Below are positions 43,855 to 52,180 of a stretch of DNA of 64,000 nucleotides, in pieces. Each line of letters begins with the position of its first letter. Position 1 is the first letter of the stretch. The notes beneath the pieces were generated by a model. It saw only the letters and a list, made by a program, of their open reading frames with translations. It was not told the origin of the DNA and ran no database searches. Position numbers and translations under genes: made by a program. The stretch is from Methylobacterium haplocladii (lineage in GTDB: Bacteria; Pseudomonadota; Alphaproteobacteria; Rhizobiales; Beijerinckiaceae). Where the stretch lies: positions 1 to 64,000 of the forward strand of contig NZ_BJZT01000042.1 in the NCBI RefSeq assembly GCF_007992175.1. Direction: 5' to 3'.

Positions 43855-44721
43855 TCAGCGCCCGACCTTGCCGGCTTCGGAGAGCGGGATCGGGCTCCAG
43901 CGGTCGAGTTGCACGTAGCCGTCGCGGGCAGCGATGATCGTGTGGCGGCGGTAGCGATGGACGATCGCGCCGGGCGTGTGACGATGCGCCTCGGTCCACC
44001 CCTCGGCTGAGGCGACGTAGACGCGGGCATCGCCGAGCCGGGCGATGGTCTCGATGGCGCCGAAGGCCCGGACGCGGCGGAGCACGTCCGCGACGTCCTG
44101 GCGGAAATCGAGGGTGCGGTCGGCATCCGTCACCCGCGGCCAATAGGAGCCGTCGCCCTGCGGCTCGGGGCTGCGCCAGCGGCCGGCGATATCCTTCGCG
44201 ATCGGCCCCGAAGCCAGCCGCTGCGCGGCCATGCGGCATTTGCTCAGCAGAGTCTCGTGGGTCTCGGTGGGATCGACCGAAAAGATGTCCTGGGCGAGGA
44301 TGTCGCCGCTGTCGAACCCGTCTTCGGCCAGCACGTGGGCGGTGACGCCCCAGCTCTCGTAGGATTCGTCGATCGCCTTGAAGAGCGGATATGGCCCGCG
44401 CCCCGTCGGGAGGGGCGAGGGGTGGAAGTTAACGGCATGGCGCAGCCGGCCCTGCCAGCCCGTCACCCGCCAGGGATAGCCGGCGACGACCAACGCCCAG
44501 TCGCGGCCATGGGCCTGATGGAGCGCGCCGATGTCCTCGGGCTTCAGCCGCGAGAGCTGGATCGGGATGCGCCGTGCGCGCGCCTGGGCGACCACGGCCT
44601 CGTTGAAATCGTAGATGCCGTCGCAGGGCCGCGTGAACAGCTTGATCGGCTCCCAGCCGGCCTCGACCAGCCCGTCGAACACGCTTCCAAGGAAGTCGAT
44701 ACCGGCAAACGCGAACTTCAT
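43855..44721 (-). CDS. formyltransferase-fold protein
   Basis: The 288-aa protein has the formyltransferase fold: MKFAFAGIDFLGSVFDGLV at the N-terminus, the catalytic Asn and His in AVNFHPSPLPTGRGPYPL, and the third catalytic residue in DGFDSGDIL. The C-terminal part has an Fmt_C-like barrel (VYVASAEGW, HTIIAARDGYVQL). It differs from true Met-tRNA formyltransferase in length and linker, so the formyl acceptor is unknown. It is divergent from the SDR gene. Confidence 0.8.
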   Translation of the reverse strand: MKFAFAGIDFLGSVFDGLVEAGWEPIKLFTRPCDGIYDFNEAVVAQARARRIPIQLSRLKPEDIGALHQAHGRDWALVVAGYPWRVTGWQGRLRHAVNFHPSPLPTGRGPYPLFKAIDESYESWGVTAHVLAEDGFDSGDILAQDIFSVDPTETHETLLSKCRMAAQRLASGPIAKDIAGRWRSPEPQGDGSYWPRVTDADRTLDFRQDVADVLRRVRAFGAIETIARLGDARVYVASAEGWTEAHRHTPGAIVHRYRRHTIIAARDGYVQLDRWSPIPLSEAGKVGR

Positions 44722-44852
44722 CTGGGTTCCTGTCGTGCCGGCTGCGACGTTACGTGCCCGGGATCGTACCGACCGGGCAGCTCCCCCGCGAAACGCTCCG
44801 CCTTAGCTAGTCGGCTGGGACGCGTGTTGGAGTCCCGCATGGAGCAGTAGCG

Positions 44853-45587
44853 ATGGAACGGGTCGTCATCTACGGCGGAACCGGCGGCATCGGCCTCGCC
44901 ACGGCCCGTCGGTTGCGGGAACGCGGACATCCGCTCCACCTCGTCGCCCGCGATCCCGCACGGCTCGAAACGGCGGCGGCGAAACTCGGCGAGACCGGCT
45001 TCACCGCAGGCGACGTCACCGACCCGGACCTGTTCGCGCGGGTCGCTGAAGAAGCCGGCGATCGGCTCGGCGGCCTCGTCTACGCGGTCGGCACCATCAA
45101 CCTCGCGCCGCTGCCGAAGGTCACGGCCGAAACGACGATCGACGATTTCCGTATCAACGCGCTCGGGGCCTTCCTCGCCGTCCAATCCGCGGTGCGGGCG
45201 CTGAAGGCCGGGGCCGGCGAGGCCGGCGCGGGCGTCGTGCTGTTCTCCACCGTTGCAGTCGCACAGGGCTTTGCCCATCACGCCTCGGTTGCCATGGCGA
45301 AGGGCGCGGTCGAAGGGCTCGCCCTCTCGCTCGCGGCGGAGCTGGCGCCGAAGATCCGCGTCAACGTGGTCGCCCCCTCGCTGACGCGAACCCCACTGGC
45401 GGAGGGCATCACCCGCAACGAGACGCTCGCCACCGGCATCGCCGCGATGCACGCCCTGCAGCGTCTCGGGACGGCGGAGGACGTCGCGGCGCTGGCGAGC
45501 TTCCTCGTGAGCACGGAGGCCGCCTACATCACCGGACAGATCATCGGCGTCGACGGCGGCCGCTCGCGGCTGCGCACCAAGGGCTGA
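44853..45587 (+). CDS. SDR-family protein lacking the catalytic Tyr
   Basis: The 244-aa protein has the SDR cofactor motif IYGGTGGIGLATARRLRERG and YAVGTINLAPLP. The active-site region reads STVAVAQGFAHHASVAMAKG: the Lys is present, but four residues before it Val replaces the usual Tyr. The C-terminus (YITGQIIGVDGGRSRL) is normal. It may be a non-classical reductase or a non-enzymatic nucleotide binder. Five bases separate it from the photolyase gene, so the two are co-transcribed. Confidence 0.85.
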   Translation: MERVVIYGGTGGIGLATARRLRERGHPLHLVARDPARLETAAAKLGETGFTAGDVTDPDLFARVAEEAGDRLGGLVYAVGTINLAPLPKVTAETTIDDFRINALGAFLAVQSAVRALKAGAGEAGAGVVLFSTVAVAQGFAHHASVAMAKGAVEGLALSLAAELAPKIRVNVVAPSLTRTPLAEGITRNETLATGIAAMHALQRLGTAEDVAALASFLVSTEAAYITGQIIGVDGGRSRLRTKG

Positions 45588-45592
45588 GCCGG

Positions 45593-47230
45593 GTGAGGAC
45601 GCTGCGCTTCGTGCTGGGCGACCAGCTTCATCGCCGAATCTCGTCGCTCACCGATCTCGATCCCGACACCGACGTCGTCCTCATGGTCGAGGTGCGCGAC
45701 GAGGCGACCTATGTCCGCCACCACCAGCAGAAGATCGTTTTTCTGTTCTCGGCCATGCGGCACTTCGCGGCCGAACTGGAGGCCGAGGGCGTCGCGGTCG
45801 ACTACGTGCGGCTCGACGACGCGAAGAACACCGGCTCGTTCACCGGCGAGCTGAAGCGCGCGGTCGAACGGCACGCCTGCGAAAAGATCGTCGTGACCGA
45901 GCCCGGCGAGTGGCGCGTCTGGGAGATGATGCAGGACTGGCGCGAGGATCTGGCGCCGCCCGTCGAGATCCGCGATGACAACCGCTTCCTGTGCTCGCGC
46001 GCCGCCTTCGAGGCCTGGGCCGGCGACCGGAAGGCTTTGCGGATGGAGACCTTCTACCGCGAGATGCGCCGCCGCACCGGCTGGCTCATGGACGGACAGG
46101 AGCCGGAGGGCGGGCAGTGGAACTACGATTCCGAGAACCGCAAGCGCCTGCCGAAGGACCTCGATCCGCCGGAGCGCAGCGGTTTCCCGCCGGATGCGAT
46201 CACGCTGGACTGCATCGCCCTGGTCGCGAAAAATTTCGGCGACCATTTCGGTACGCTCGAAGGGTTCCGTTGGCCGGTGACGCGCAAGGATGCGCTATCG
46301 GCGCTCCGGCACTTCATTGCGGCCTGCCTTCCCACCTTCGGCGACTACCAGGATGCGATGCGCCAGGGCGCGCCGTTCCTCTACCACGCGCTGATCTCGC
46401 CGCCGCTCAATGCCGGGCTGCTGACCGCCGAGGAGGTCTGCCGGGCGGCCGAGCGCGCGTTTCGCGATGGCAAAGCGCCCCTGCATTGCGTGGAGGGTTT
46501 CATCCGCCAGATTCTCGGTTGGCGGGAATACGTGCGCGGCCTCTACTGGACCCGGATGCCGGGTTACGCCGAGTCCAACGCCCTCGGGGCCGGGCGCGAC
46601 CTGCCCTGGTTCTACTGGTCGGCCGAGACCCGGATGAACTGCCTGCACCAGTGCATCTCGGAGACGCGCGACCACGCCTACGCCCACCACATCCAGCGCC
46701 TGATGGTGCTCGGCAACTTCGCGCTGCTCGCGGGAATCGAACCGCGGCAGGTCGAGGAATGGTATCTGATCGTCTTCGCCGACGCCTACGAATGGGTCGA
46801 ACTACCCAACGTGCATGGCATGGTGCTGTGGGCCGACGGTGGCGTGATGGGCTCGAAGCCCTATGCGGCTTCGGGCGCCTATATCGACCGTATGTCGGAT
46901 TATTGCGGCTCCTGCGCCTACGACGTGAAAGCCAAGGCCGGCGAAAAGGCCTGCCCGTTCAACTACCTCTATTGGGATTTCCTGATCCGCAACGCCGACC
47001 GCCTCGACAAGAACCCGCGCATGGCGATGCCCTATCGGACGCTCGGTCGCATGAGCGAGGAGCGCCGCGCCGGAGTCACCGCGGATGCGGAACGGTTCCT
47101 CGCCGCCTTGACGTCCACTCCGAACGGCACCGACGTGGTCAGAGTGGAACCCAGCCCGCCACGGCGAGGTAAGGGCCAAGCCGCCGCGTCTCGCTCTCGT
47201 AGGAGCAGCCGGCCGACAGGCGAAACCTGA
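45593..47230 (+). CDS. FeS-BCP (PhrB-like) photolyase/cryptochrome
   Basis: The 545-aa protein belongs to the prokaryotic FeS-containing photolyases that repair (6-4) photoproducts with light, FAD and a lumazine antenna. It starts (GTG) TLRFVLGDQLHRRISSL. FAD-region motifs are WREYVRGLYW, DHAYAHHIQRLMVLGNFAL and ADAYEWVELPNVHGM. The 4Fe-4S ligands fit MNCLHQC and DYCGSCAYDVKAKAGEKACP. The C-terminal 40 residues are basic and unlike the family and overlap the bcsS end by 92 bases, so the true stop region deserves checking. Confidence 0.93.
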   Translation: MRTLRFVLGDQLHRRISSLTDLDPDTDVVLMVEVRDEATYVRHHQQKIVFLFSAMRHFAAELEAEGVAVDYVRLDDAKNTGSFTGELKRAVERHACEKIVVTEPGEWRVWEMMQDWREDLAPPVEIRDDNRFLCSRAAFEAWAGDRKALRMETFYREMRRRTGWLMDGQEPEGGQWNYDSENRKRLPKDLDPPERSGFPPDAITLDCIALVAKNFGDHFGTLEGFRWPVTRKDALSALRHFIAACLPTFGDYQDAMRQGAPFLYHALISPPLNAGLLTAEEVCRAAERAFRDGKAPLHCVEGFIRQILGWREYVRGLYWTRMPGYAESNALGAGRDLPWFYWSAETRMNCLHQCISETRDHAYAHHIQRLMVLGNFALLAGIEPRQVEEWYLIVFADAYEWVELPNVHGMVLWADGGVMGSKPYAASGAYIDRMSDYCGSCAYDVKAKAGEKACPFNYLYWDFLIRNADRLDKNPRMAMPYRTLGRMSEERRAGVTADAERFLAALTSTPNGTDVVRVEPSPPRRGKGQAAASRSRRSSRPTGET

Positions 47231-47879
47231 AGGCGCCGAAGCCGAAATCGGTGGCGTGCAGGCCGAGGTTGAAGCGGCCGTAGCCGGTGCGGTCGGCATA
47301 GGCCGCGGCTTCCGGTCCGAGATAGGCGCCGAACAGCCGATAACCCGCCGAGACGCGGCCATAGGCGTCCCAGCGTGCCGAGCCCAGGACGACGGTGACC
47401 GTAGTCAGCGTGTTCTCGCTCGGCCGAGCCCAGAGTTCGCCCTGGAGCCGTGCGCCGAAGCGTGTCTCGGCGACACCGAAGCCCCCGTTCCCCGTCAGGG
47501 TCTCGACCGATGCCTCCGGCCCCGCGAACAGGCCGAGCACGCCCCAATCGAAGAAGAACTGATAACCGCCGAGCAGGGCCGCGAGCCCTGTGATGCGCAC
47601 CAGCGTCGGGAGCGTCCCGTTCACCAAAGCCGGCGCCTGCTCACGCCGCGCGCCTGCGCCGACCATTCCGAGGATCGCAAAGCCCTCGCGGTCGACGCGC
47701 TCGGGCGCAGCCTTGAAGCCGCCGCCGGCGAAGACCGAAGTCCCCGTATCCATGCTCCCGAACAGGACCGTGCTGACGGCGTCATCCTTGGCAAAAGCGG
47801 GCGACGCAAGACAGCAAAGGCTCGACGCGCCGATGCCGGCAAGACAGCGGGTCATCCCTCTCGTTAGATCGCTCGCCAC
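47139..47879 (-). CDS. bcsS: cellulose biosynthesis protein BcsS-like
   Basis: The 246-aa protein has a signal peptide (cleavage near ASPAFA-KD). The mature part begins VSTVLFGSMDTGTSVFAGGG and has alternating beta strands rich in Gly and aromatic residues to the C-terminus (LGPYLAVAGWVPL), a likely outer-membrane barrel of the BcsS family found in alphaproteobacterial cellulose operons. No cellulose synthase gene is near, so the role is uncertain. Its 3' end overlaps the photolyase gene tail-to-tail by 92 bases. Confidence 0.7.
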   Translation of the reverse strand: MASDLTRGMTRCLAGIGASSLCCLASPAFAKDDAVSTVLFGSMDTGTSVFAGGGFKAAPERVDREGFAILGMVGAGARREQAPALVNGTLPTLVRITGLAALLGGYQFFFDWGVLGLFAGPEASVETLTGNGGFGVAETRFGARLQGELWARPSENTLTTVTVVLGSARWDAYGRVSAGYRLFGAYLGPEAAAYADRTGYGRFNLGLHATDFGFGAFRFRLSAGCSYESETRRLGPYLAVAGWVPL

Positions 47880-48323
47880 GCGGACATTGCTCCCGACGGA
47901 ACGTTAGTCGATCTAATTCGGAACGGCAGATAAAGCCGATACTTTTGTTGTCGGTCTCGGCCTAGTATAGTGGATTGCTGTAAATATGGCACATATCGAA
48001 CGGAGACAAAACCCTAGATTACTGAAGAAATTGAATTAGCAACCCAAAGACTTGTCCCGTGTGAGATCGGGTTCTGCAGTGATCCAGGAGTCGCGACCGA
48101 AGCGATCGTATCTGTCATCGATAGCATGCTCCCCCGCCATCCCAGCTTCGCCTTCATGGACTCGGAATAACGGCTTGGTTGTCGCAAGCCGAAATGATCG
48201 GCGTCCTGGTTGCACGTCGCAAACCCGCGTTCCGGCCCCTGCGGCCCAGGCCCGTTCGCTTGGCGGAATCGTCGGGGTAGGCTAGAGCCCCGCCGGAAAC
48301 GCAAAGCTCAGGGCCGAGCCCTC
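47880..48323. other. 444-base gap between bcsS-like and exoD-like genes
   Basis: I see no coding sequence. The part 47900-48030 is AT-richer and includes TAGTATAGTGG near 47964, a possible promoter element. Frames that extend the ExoD gene upstream to 48210 are Arg/Gly/Pro-rich and not family-like. Confidence 0.45.
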
Positions 48324-48965
48324 TTGTCCTCCGGCGCACGAACCTCCGACGTCCTGACTGTGCTCGCGAGCCAGGAGGGGGAACGGCTCTCGGTCGGCGA
48401 CATCGTTGCCGTATTGCAGGACCGTGCCTTCGCGTTGCTCGTGGTCCTGCTCGGGCTCCCCAATTGCCTGCCGATGCCGCCGCCGATCCCGCTGGTCTGC
48501 GGCCTGCTGCTGCTGCTCGTCGCGGTGCAGATCACGGCCGGCATGGCGGCGCCCTGGCTTCCGAGAAGGATCCTCAATGCCTCGATCGCGCGTGCGACCG
48601 TCGAGAAGGCGGTGACGCGTGCCGTGCCGCTGCTGCGCCGGTTGGAGCGCTGGTCTCAGCCGCGCATGAGCGTGTTCGACACGGCGCTCGGCATGCGGGG
48701 CATGGGGGTGACGCTGCTTGCCCTGTCACTCGCGCTGATCGTGGCACCGCCGTTCTTCGGGCAGATCCCGTTGGGGCTTGCGATCTCGCTGATCGGCCTC
48801 GGACTGGTGGAGCGGGACGGGATCGTGGTGTTGATCGGGCTGGTCTTCGGCGGCATCGGCGTCGGCATCTCGATCGGCTTCGTCTACACCCTGTTCGCGA
48901 GCATCATGAGCGCGTTGGCCTGGGCGTCCGGCTACATTCCAGGGCTCGCCCACCTGATGAACTGA
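48324..48965 (+). CDS. ExoD-family membrane protein
   Basis: The protein has about 213 aa from a TTG at 48324. It belongs to the ExoD family, named after a Rhizobium gene affecting exopolysaccharide and alkali tolerance. After DVLTVLASQEGERLSVGDIV come the family motif LLGLPNCLPMPPPIPLVCGL and further membrane helices up to IGFVYTLFASIMSALAW. The start is uncertain, because no good ribosome-binding site is visible and another frame start exists at 48210. csaA follows five bases later. Confidence 0.82.
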   Translation: MSSGARTSDVLTVLASQEGERLSVGDIVAVLQDRAFALLVVLLGLPNCLPMPPPIPLVCGLLLLLVAVQITAGMAAPWLPRRILNASIARATVEKAVTRAVPLLRRLERWSQPRMSVFDTALGMRGMGVTLLALSLALIVAPPFFGQIPLGLAISLIGLGLVERDGIVVLIGLVFGGIGVGISIGFVYTLFASIMSALAWASGYIPGLAHLMN

Positions 48966-48970
48966 ACGCG

Positions 48971-49342
48971 ATGCATCTCGAGCACCTGCCCGACGAGCCG
49001 GCCGCCCCGACGATCGACTTCGACGCCTTCCTGGCCGTCGATATCCGCATCGGCACCGTGGTCGCGGCGGAGCCGTTTCCCGAGGCGCGGAATCCGGCCT
49101 TCAAGCTCACCATCGATTTCGGGCCTGCGATCGGCCGAAAGCGCTCCAGCGCGCAGATCACCGACCACTACCCGCTTGAGGATCTCGTCGGGCGGCAGGT
49201 CGCGGCGGTGATGAACTTTCCGCCCCGACAGATCGGCAAGTTCATGTCCGAAGTGCTGACCGTGGGCTTTGCCGACGCGGCCGGTGCCGTCGTCCTGTTC
49301 CGGCCCGACAGGACGGTCCCGGACGGAAGCCGGCTGTTCTGA
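48971..49342 (+). CDS. csaA: CsaA-type tRNA-binding domain protein
   Basis: The 123-aa protein has the EMAP-II-like tRNA-binding OB fold: FDAFLAVDIRIGTVVAAEPF, then RSSAQITDHYPLEDLVGRQV, VMNFPPRQIGKFMSEVLTVG. CsaA has been described as a chaperone-like tRNA-binding protein, and its physiological role is unclear. It lies five bases after the exoD-like gene, and its stop abuts the convergent znuB end. Confidence 0.92.
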   Translation: MHLEHLPDEPAAPTIDFDAFLAVDIRIGTVVAAEPFPEARNPAFKLTIDFGPAIGRKRSSAQITDHYPLEDLVGRQVAAVMNFPPRQIGKFMSEVLTVGFADAAGAVVLFRPDRTVPDGSRLF

Positions 49343-50224
49343 TCAGGCTTCGAGATGCCGCCGGCGGACGAGGCGCTGGAGCATGCCACCCCGCGGTCCG
49401 ACGAGCATCGAGAGGATGTAGAGCGCGCCCGCTGCGAGCACGATCGCCGGCCCGGTCGGAAGCCGGATTTCCGCGTTGTAGGAGACAGTCAGCCCGATCG
49501 CGCTCGCGAGTACCGAGACCAGCATCGAGACCGGGATCAACCCCGAGAGGTCGCTCGCCCAGAACCGCGCGGTAATGGCCGGCAGCAGCATCAGGCCCAC
49601 TGCGAGCAGCGTGCCGAGGGCCTGGAAGCCGCCGACGAGGTTCATCACCACGAGGGCGAGGAAAGCGTAGTGGACCGGCCCTCCGGCCCGGCTGACGGTG
49701 CGGAGGTAGAGCGGGTCGACGCACTCCATCACCAGGGGGCGGTAGAGCAGGGCGAGGGCGACGAGCGTCACCGTGGAGACGCCGCCCATCAGCCAGAGGG
49801 CCGGGTCGTCCAGCGCCAGCACGCTGCCGAACAGGATGTGCAGGAGGTCGACCTGCGATCCCCGCAACGAGACCAGGAACACGCCGCCGGCCAGCGCGAT
49901 CAGGTAGAAGGCGGCGAGGCTCGCATCCTCCTTCAGCATGGTCGAGCGGGTCACGAATCCGGCGAGCAGCGCCACTGCGAGGCCGGCGACGAGGCCGCCC
50001 AGGGTCATGGCCGGCAGTGACAATCCGGCGACGAGGAAGCCGGCGGCCGCACCCGGCAGGATGGCATGGCTCATGGCCTCGCTCATCAGGCTCATGCGGC
50101 GCAGCATCAGGAATACGCCGAGGGGCGGCGCTGAGAGCGACAACGCCAGACACCCGACGAGGGCGCGGCGCATGAAGCCGAATTCGTAGGGGCCGACGAG
50201 GCCGGTGACGAGGGCGTCGATCAC
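49343..50224 (-). CDS. znuB: zinc/metal ABC transporter permease
   Basis: The 293-aa permease has about eight membrane helices and the ABC-3 family motifs RRMSLMSEAMSHAILPGAA, VGGFQALGTLLAVGLMLLPA and SYNAEIRLPTGPAIVL. It transports Zn2+ (possibly Mn2+). The start overlaps the znuC stop (ATGA). Zinc is the most likely substrate because a Zur-type regulator is divergent to the operon and znuC has a His-rich tail. No znuA binding protein gene is in the window. Confidence 0.9.
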   Translation of the reverse strand: MIDALVTGLVGPYEFGFMRRALVGCLALSLSAPPLGVFLMLRRMSLMSEAMSHAILPGAAAGFLVAGLSLPAMTLGGLVAGLAVALLAGFVTRSTMLKEDASLAAFYLIALAGGVFLVSLRGSQVDLLHILFGSVLALDDPALWLMGGVSTVTLVALALLYRPLVMECVDPLYLRTVSRAGGPVHYAFLALVVMNLVGGFQALGTLLAVGLMLLPAITARFWASDLSGLIPVSMLVSVLASAIGLTVSYNAEIRLPTGPAIVLAAGALYILSMLVGPRGGMLQRLVRRRHLEA

Positions 50225-51048
50225 TCCGCCGCCTCGCGGTTCACGCGATGCTGCCCCGGATGATGATGGTCATGATGGTCGCCATGCGCGGCGTGATCGT
50301 GATGGCCGTGGTCGTCGTGATCGCGCCGGCAGATCGCGGCGGTTTCGTCCCAGGCCTCGGACAGGTGGCGCGCGCGCTCGAGATTGTGCGGCGTCAGCAC
50401 GGCCGCGGTCGGCCCCCAGGCGATCGGCTCACGGGCGAGCAGCAGCGTCGTCGAGAAGTGCGCGCGCACCTGCGCGAGGTCGTGCAACGCCGCAATTACG
50501 GTTCGGCCCTGGCCGTGCCAACCGCGGATCAGAGCCAGAAGGTCGCCGACGGTGCGGGCGTCGATGCCGGTGAAAGGCTCGTCGAGCAGGATCACCGAAG
50601 CATCCTGCACGATCAGGCGAGCGAACAGCGCGCGCTGGAACTGCCCGCCCGAAAGCGTGCCGATCGGCCGCCCCTCGAAACCCGAGAGCCCGACGGCCGC
50701 GAGCGCCGCCTCACACGTGGCTCGACCGCGATACAGGCTGCTCCAGGCGCCGAGGCGCCGCCACAGGCCCATGGCGACGAGGTCGAGCACGGAGAGCGGA
50801 AAGTCTCGGTCGATCTCGGCGGCCTGCGGCAGGTAGGCGATGGCGCCGTCCGATGTGCCGCGCTCGATCCGACCGCCGAGTACCCGGACCTCGCCGACGA
50901 GCCCTTTCAGCAGGGTCGACTTGCCCGCGCCGTTGGGGCCGACCAGCGCGAGGAGATCGCCCGGCGCGATAGTGCCGTCGAGATGGTGGATCGCCGGATG
51001 CCGGTCGTAGCCGAGCGTCAGGCCACGGATACGGATGCCGCCGCTCAT
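50221..51048 (-). CDS. znuC: zinc ABC transporter ATP-binding protein
   Basis: The 275-aa ATPase has Walker A LVGPNGAGKSTLLKGL, signature LSGGQFQRALFARLI, Walker B ASVILLDEPFTGID and the switch His in VIAALHDLAQ. The C-terminal 36 residues are extremely His/Asp-rich (DHDDHGHHDHAAHGDHHDHH), fitting zinc binding. The start at 51048 overlaps the TGA of a 48-aa peptide gene; a longer in-frame reading upstream is in the region of that gene. Confidence 0.93.
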   Translation of the reverse strand: MSGGIRIRGLTLGYDRHPAIHHLDGTIAPGDLLALVGPNGAGKSTLLKGLVGEVRVLGGRIERGTSDGAIAYLPQAAEIDRDFPLSVLDLVAMGLWRRLGAWSSLYRGRATCEAALAAVGLSGFEGRPIGTLSGGQFQRALFARLIVQDASVILLDEPFTGIDARTVGDLLALIRGWHGQGRTVIAALHDLAQVRAHFSTTLLLAREPIAWGPTAAVLTPHNLERARHLSEAWDETAAICRRDHDDHGHHDHAAHGDHHDHHHPGQHRVNREAAE

Positions 51049-51191
51049 GCGCCCGCCCAAAAAATCGCGGCCCAGAGCACCGCCGAGAGCGCGAACGCCG
51101 CAACCAGCCGCACGCCGATCCCGGCGCGGAACAGCGAACCGGCTGAATCGCGGACGGTCTCGGCGGACGGGCGGTCGGGGCGACGGGTCAT
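51045..51191 (-). CDS. 48-aa single-pass membrane peptide in zinc operon
   Basis: Read from the ATG at 51191, this short frame gives MTRRPDRPSAETVRDSAGSL, then a hydrophobic C-terminal helix (VRLVAAFALSAVLWAAIFWA) and ends at a TGA that overlaps the znuC ATG (GCATGA). Position, overlap and a sound positive-inside topology support a real gene that heads the znu operon. No family is recognised. It might assemble with or regulate the ZnuBC transporter. Confidence 0.6.
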   Translation of the reverse strand: MTRRPDRPSAETVRDSAGSLFRAGIGVRLVAAFALSAVLWAAIFWAGA

Positions 51192-51303
51192 GGGCATCCC
51201 GGTCGAAGACCGTCCGGCTGGAATGGGTGTGGGCGGTGTCGCGGGAGGCCCGGTCGTCGTTGCCGGAACGGGGCCGAGCGCCTACTCTCAGGTGCGGCTG
51301 ATA

Positions 51304-51316
51304 CACTGTAACAGTG
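51304..51316. promoter_or_regulatory. candidate operator between znu operon and zur
   Basis: CACTGTAACAGTG is a perfect 5+3+5 palindrome within the 165-base gap between the two divergent transcripts, 41 bases before the zur ATG. It could be the Zur box. Known alphaproteobacterial Zur boxes are more AT-rich, so this remains tentative. Confidence 0.4.
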
Positions 51317-51356
51317 CCGGGTTTCAATTGGCCGGAGGAGGCGAAGGATCGCCAGC

Positions 51357-51860
51357 ATGCACGACCACGCCGCCGAGCATTCGGGTTCCGCCTGCGGGCA
51401 TGCCGACCACGAGAGCGTGCTCGACCGGGCCGAGCGTCTTTGTCGCGAGCGCGACCTCCAGTTCACGCGCCTGCGCCGCGACGTGCTCGGCGCTGTCGCC
51501 GGCCAGGCCAGGCCCATGGGCGCCTACGACATCGCCGAGCGTTTGAGCGGTTCTGGCAAGCGCGTCGCCGCCGTCTCGGTCTATCGCGCCCTCGATTTTT
51601 TGACCGAACACGGCCTCGTCCACCGCATCGCCAGCCGTAACGCCTTCGTCTCCTGCGGCCACGACCACGGGGAGCGCGACGGCCTGCTCTTCCTGATTTG
51701 CCGGAGTTGCGGTGGCATCGACGAAATGACCTCGCCGGCGATCGAGAGCCAGCTCGGCCGTGCCGTGGCGGAGGCGGGTTTCACGCCGACGAGCCGGATC
51801 ATCGAAGTCGAGGGCGAGTGCGGCGCCTGCCGGGAGCGGGGTGGTCCGCCGGGGCATTGA
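51357..51860 (+). CDS. zur: Fur-family zinc uptake regulator
   Basis: The 167-aa protein is a Fur-family repressor. A His/Cys-bearing N-terminus (MHDHAAEHSGSACGHADHES) is followed by the winged helix (QFTRLRRDVLGAVAGQARPM, AVSVYRALDFLTEHGLVHRI), a regulatory domain with ASRNAFVSCGHDHG, and the two structural-zinc CxxC pairs in FLICRSCGG and GECGACRERGG. Its divergence from znuBC makes Zur the most likely member. Confidence 0.9.
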   Translation: MHDHAAEHSGSACGHADHESVLDRAERLCRERDLQFTRLRRDVLGAVAGQARPMGAYDIAERLSGSGKRVAAVSVYRALDFLTEHGLVHRIASRNAFVSCGHDHGERDGLLFLICRSCGGIDEMTSPAIESQLGRAVAEAGFTPTSRIIEVEGECGACRERGGPPGH

Positions 51861-51904
51861 GGGGCGCTCCGGTCTTCGATCCGCCATCGTCGCGATCGGG
51901 GACA

Positions 51905-51934
51905 TGGATTGCTTCGCTGCGCCCGCAGCGATGG
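51905..51934. repeat. degraded half-copy of the REP-like inverted repeat
   Basis: TGGATTGCTTCGCTGCGCCC and the following bases match the right arm of the repeats at 16243-16274 and 43635-43670 with substitutions. Only one arm is present. It again lies between convergent genes (zur and the DUF2934 gene). Confidence 0.7.
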
Positions 51935-51959
51935 AAGTGGGCTGCCGAGATCTCCGACC

Positions 51960-52151
51960 TTAACCCTCCCGTCCTATGATCACAGGATCCTTGCCCTCGG
52001 ACGGCTCTTGTCCCGCCCGCTCGGACCGCAGTTCGCGCTCGGCCATCAGCCAGAACGAGATCTCACAGCCCTCGGGGCGGTGGTTGCGATCCCAGAGCTC
52101 GTAGGCGCGGGCACGAATGTCGGCGTAGGAGATGGGCGGCTCGGAGGGCAT
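51960..52151 (-). CDS. DUF2934 domain protein
   Basis: The 63-aa protein matches DUF2934, small alphaproteobacterial proteins of unknown function: IRARAYELWDRNHRPEGCEI then FWLMAERELRSE. It lies 29 bases downstream of the sigma-factor gene on the same strand and may be co-transcribed with it. Confidence 0.85.
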   Translation of the reverse strand: MPSEPPISYADIRARAYELWDRNHRPEGCEISFWLMAERELRSERAGQEPSEGKDPVIIGREG

Positions 52152-52180
52152 GGTGTCGCTCGTGAAGCTGGGCAGACGGG

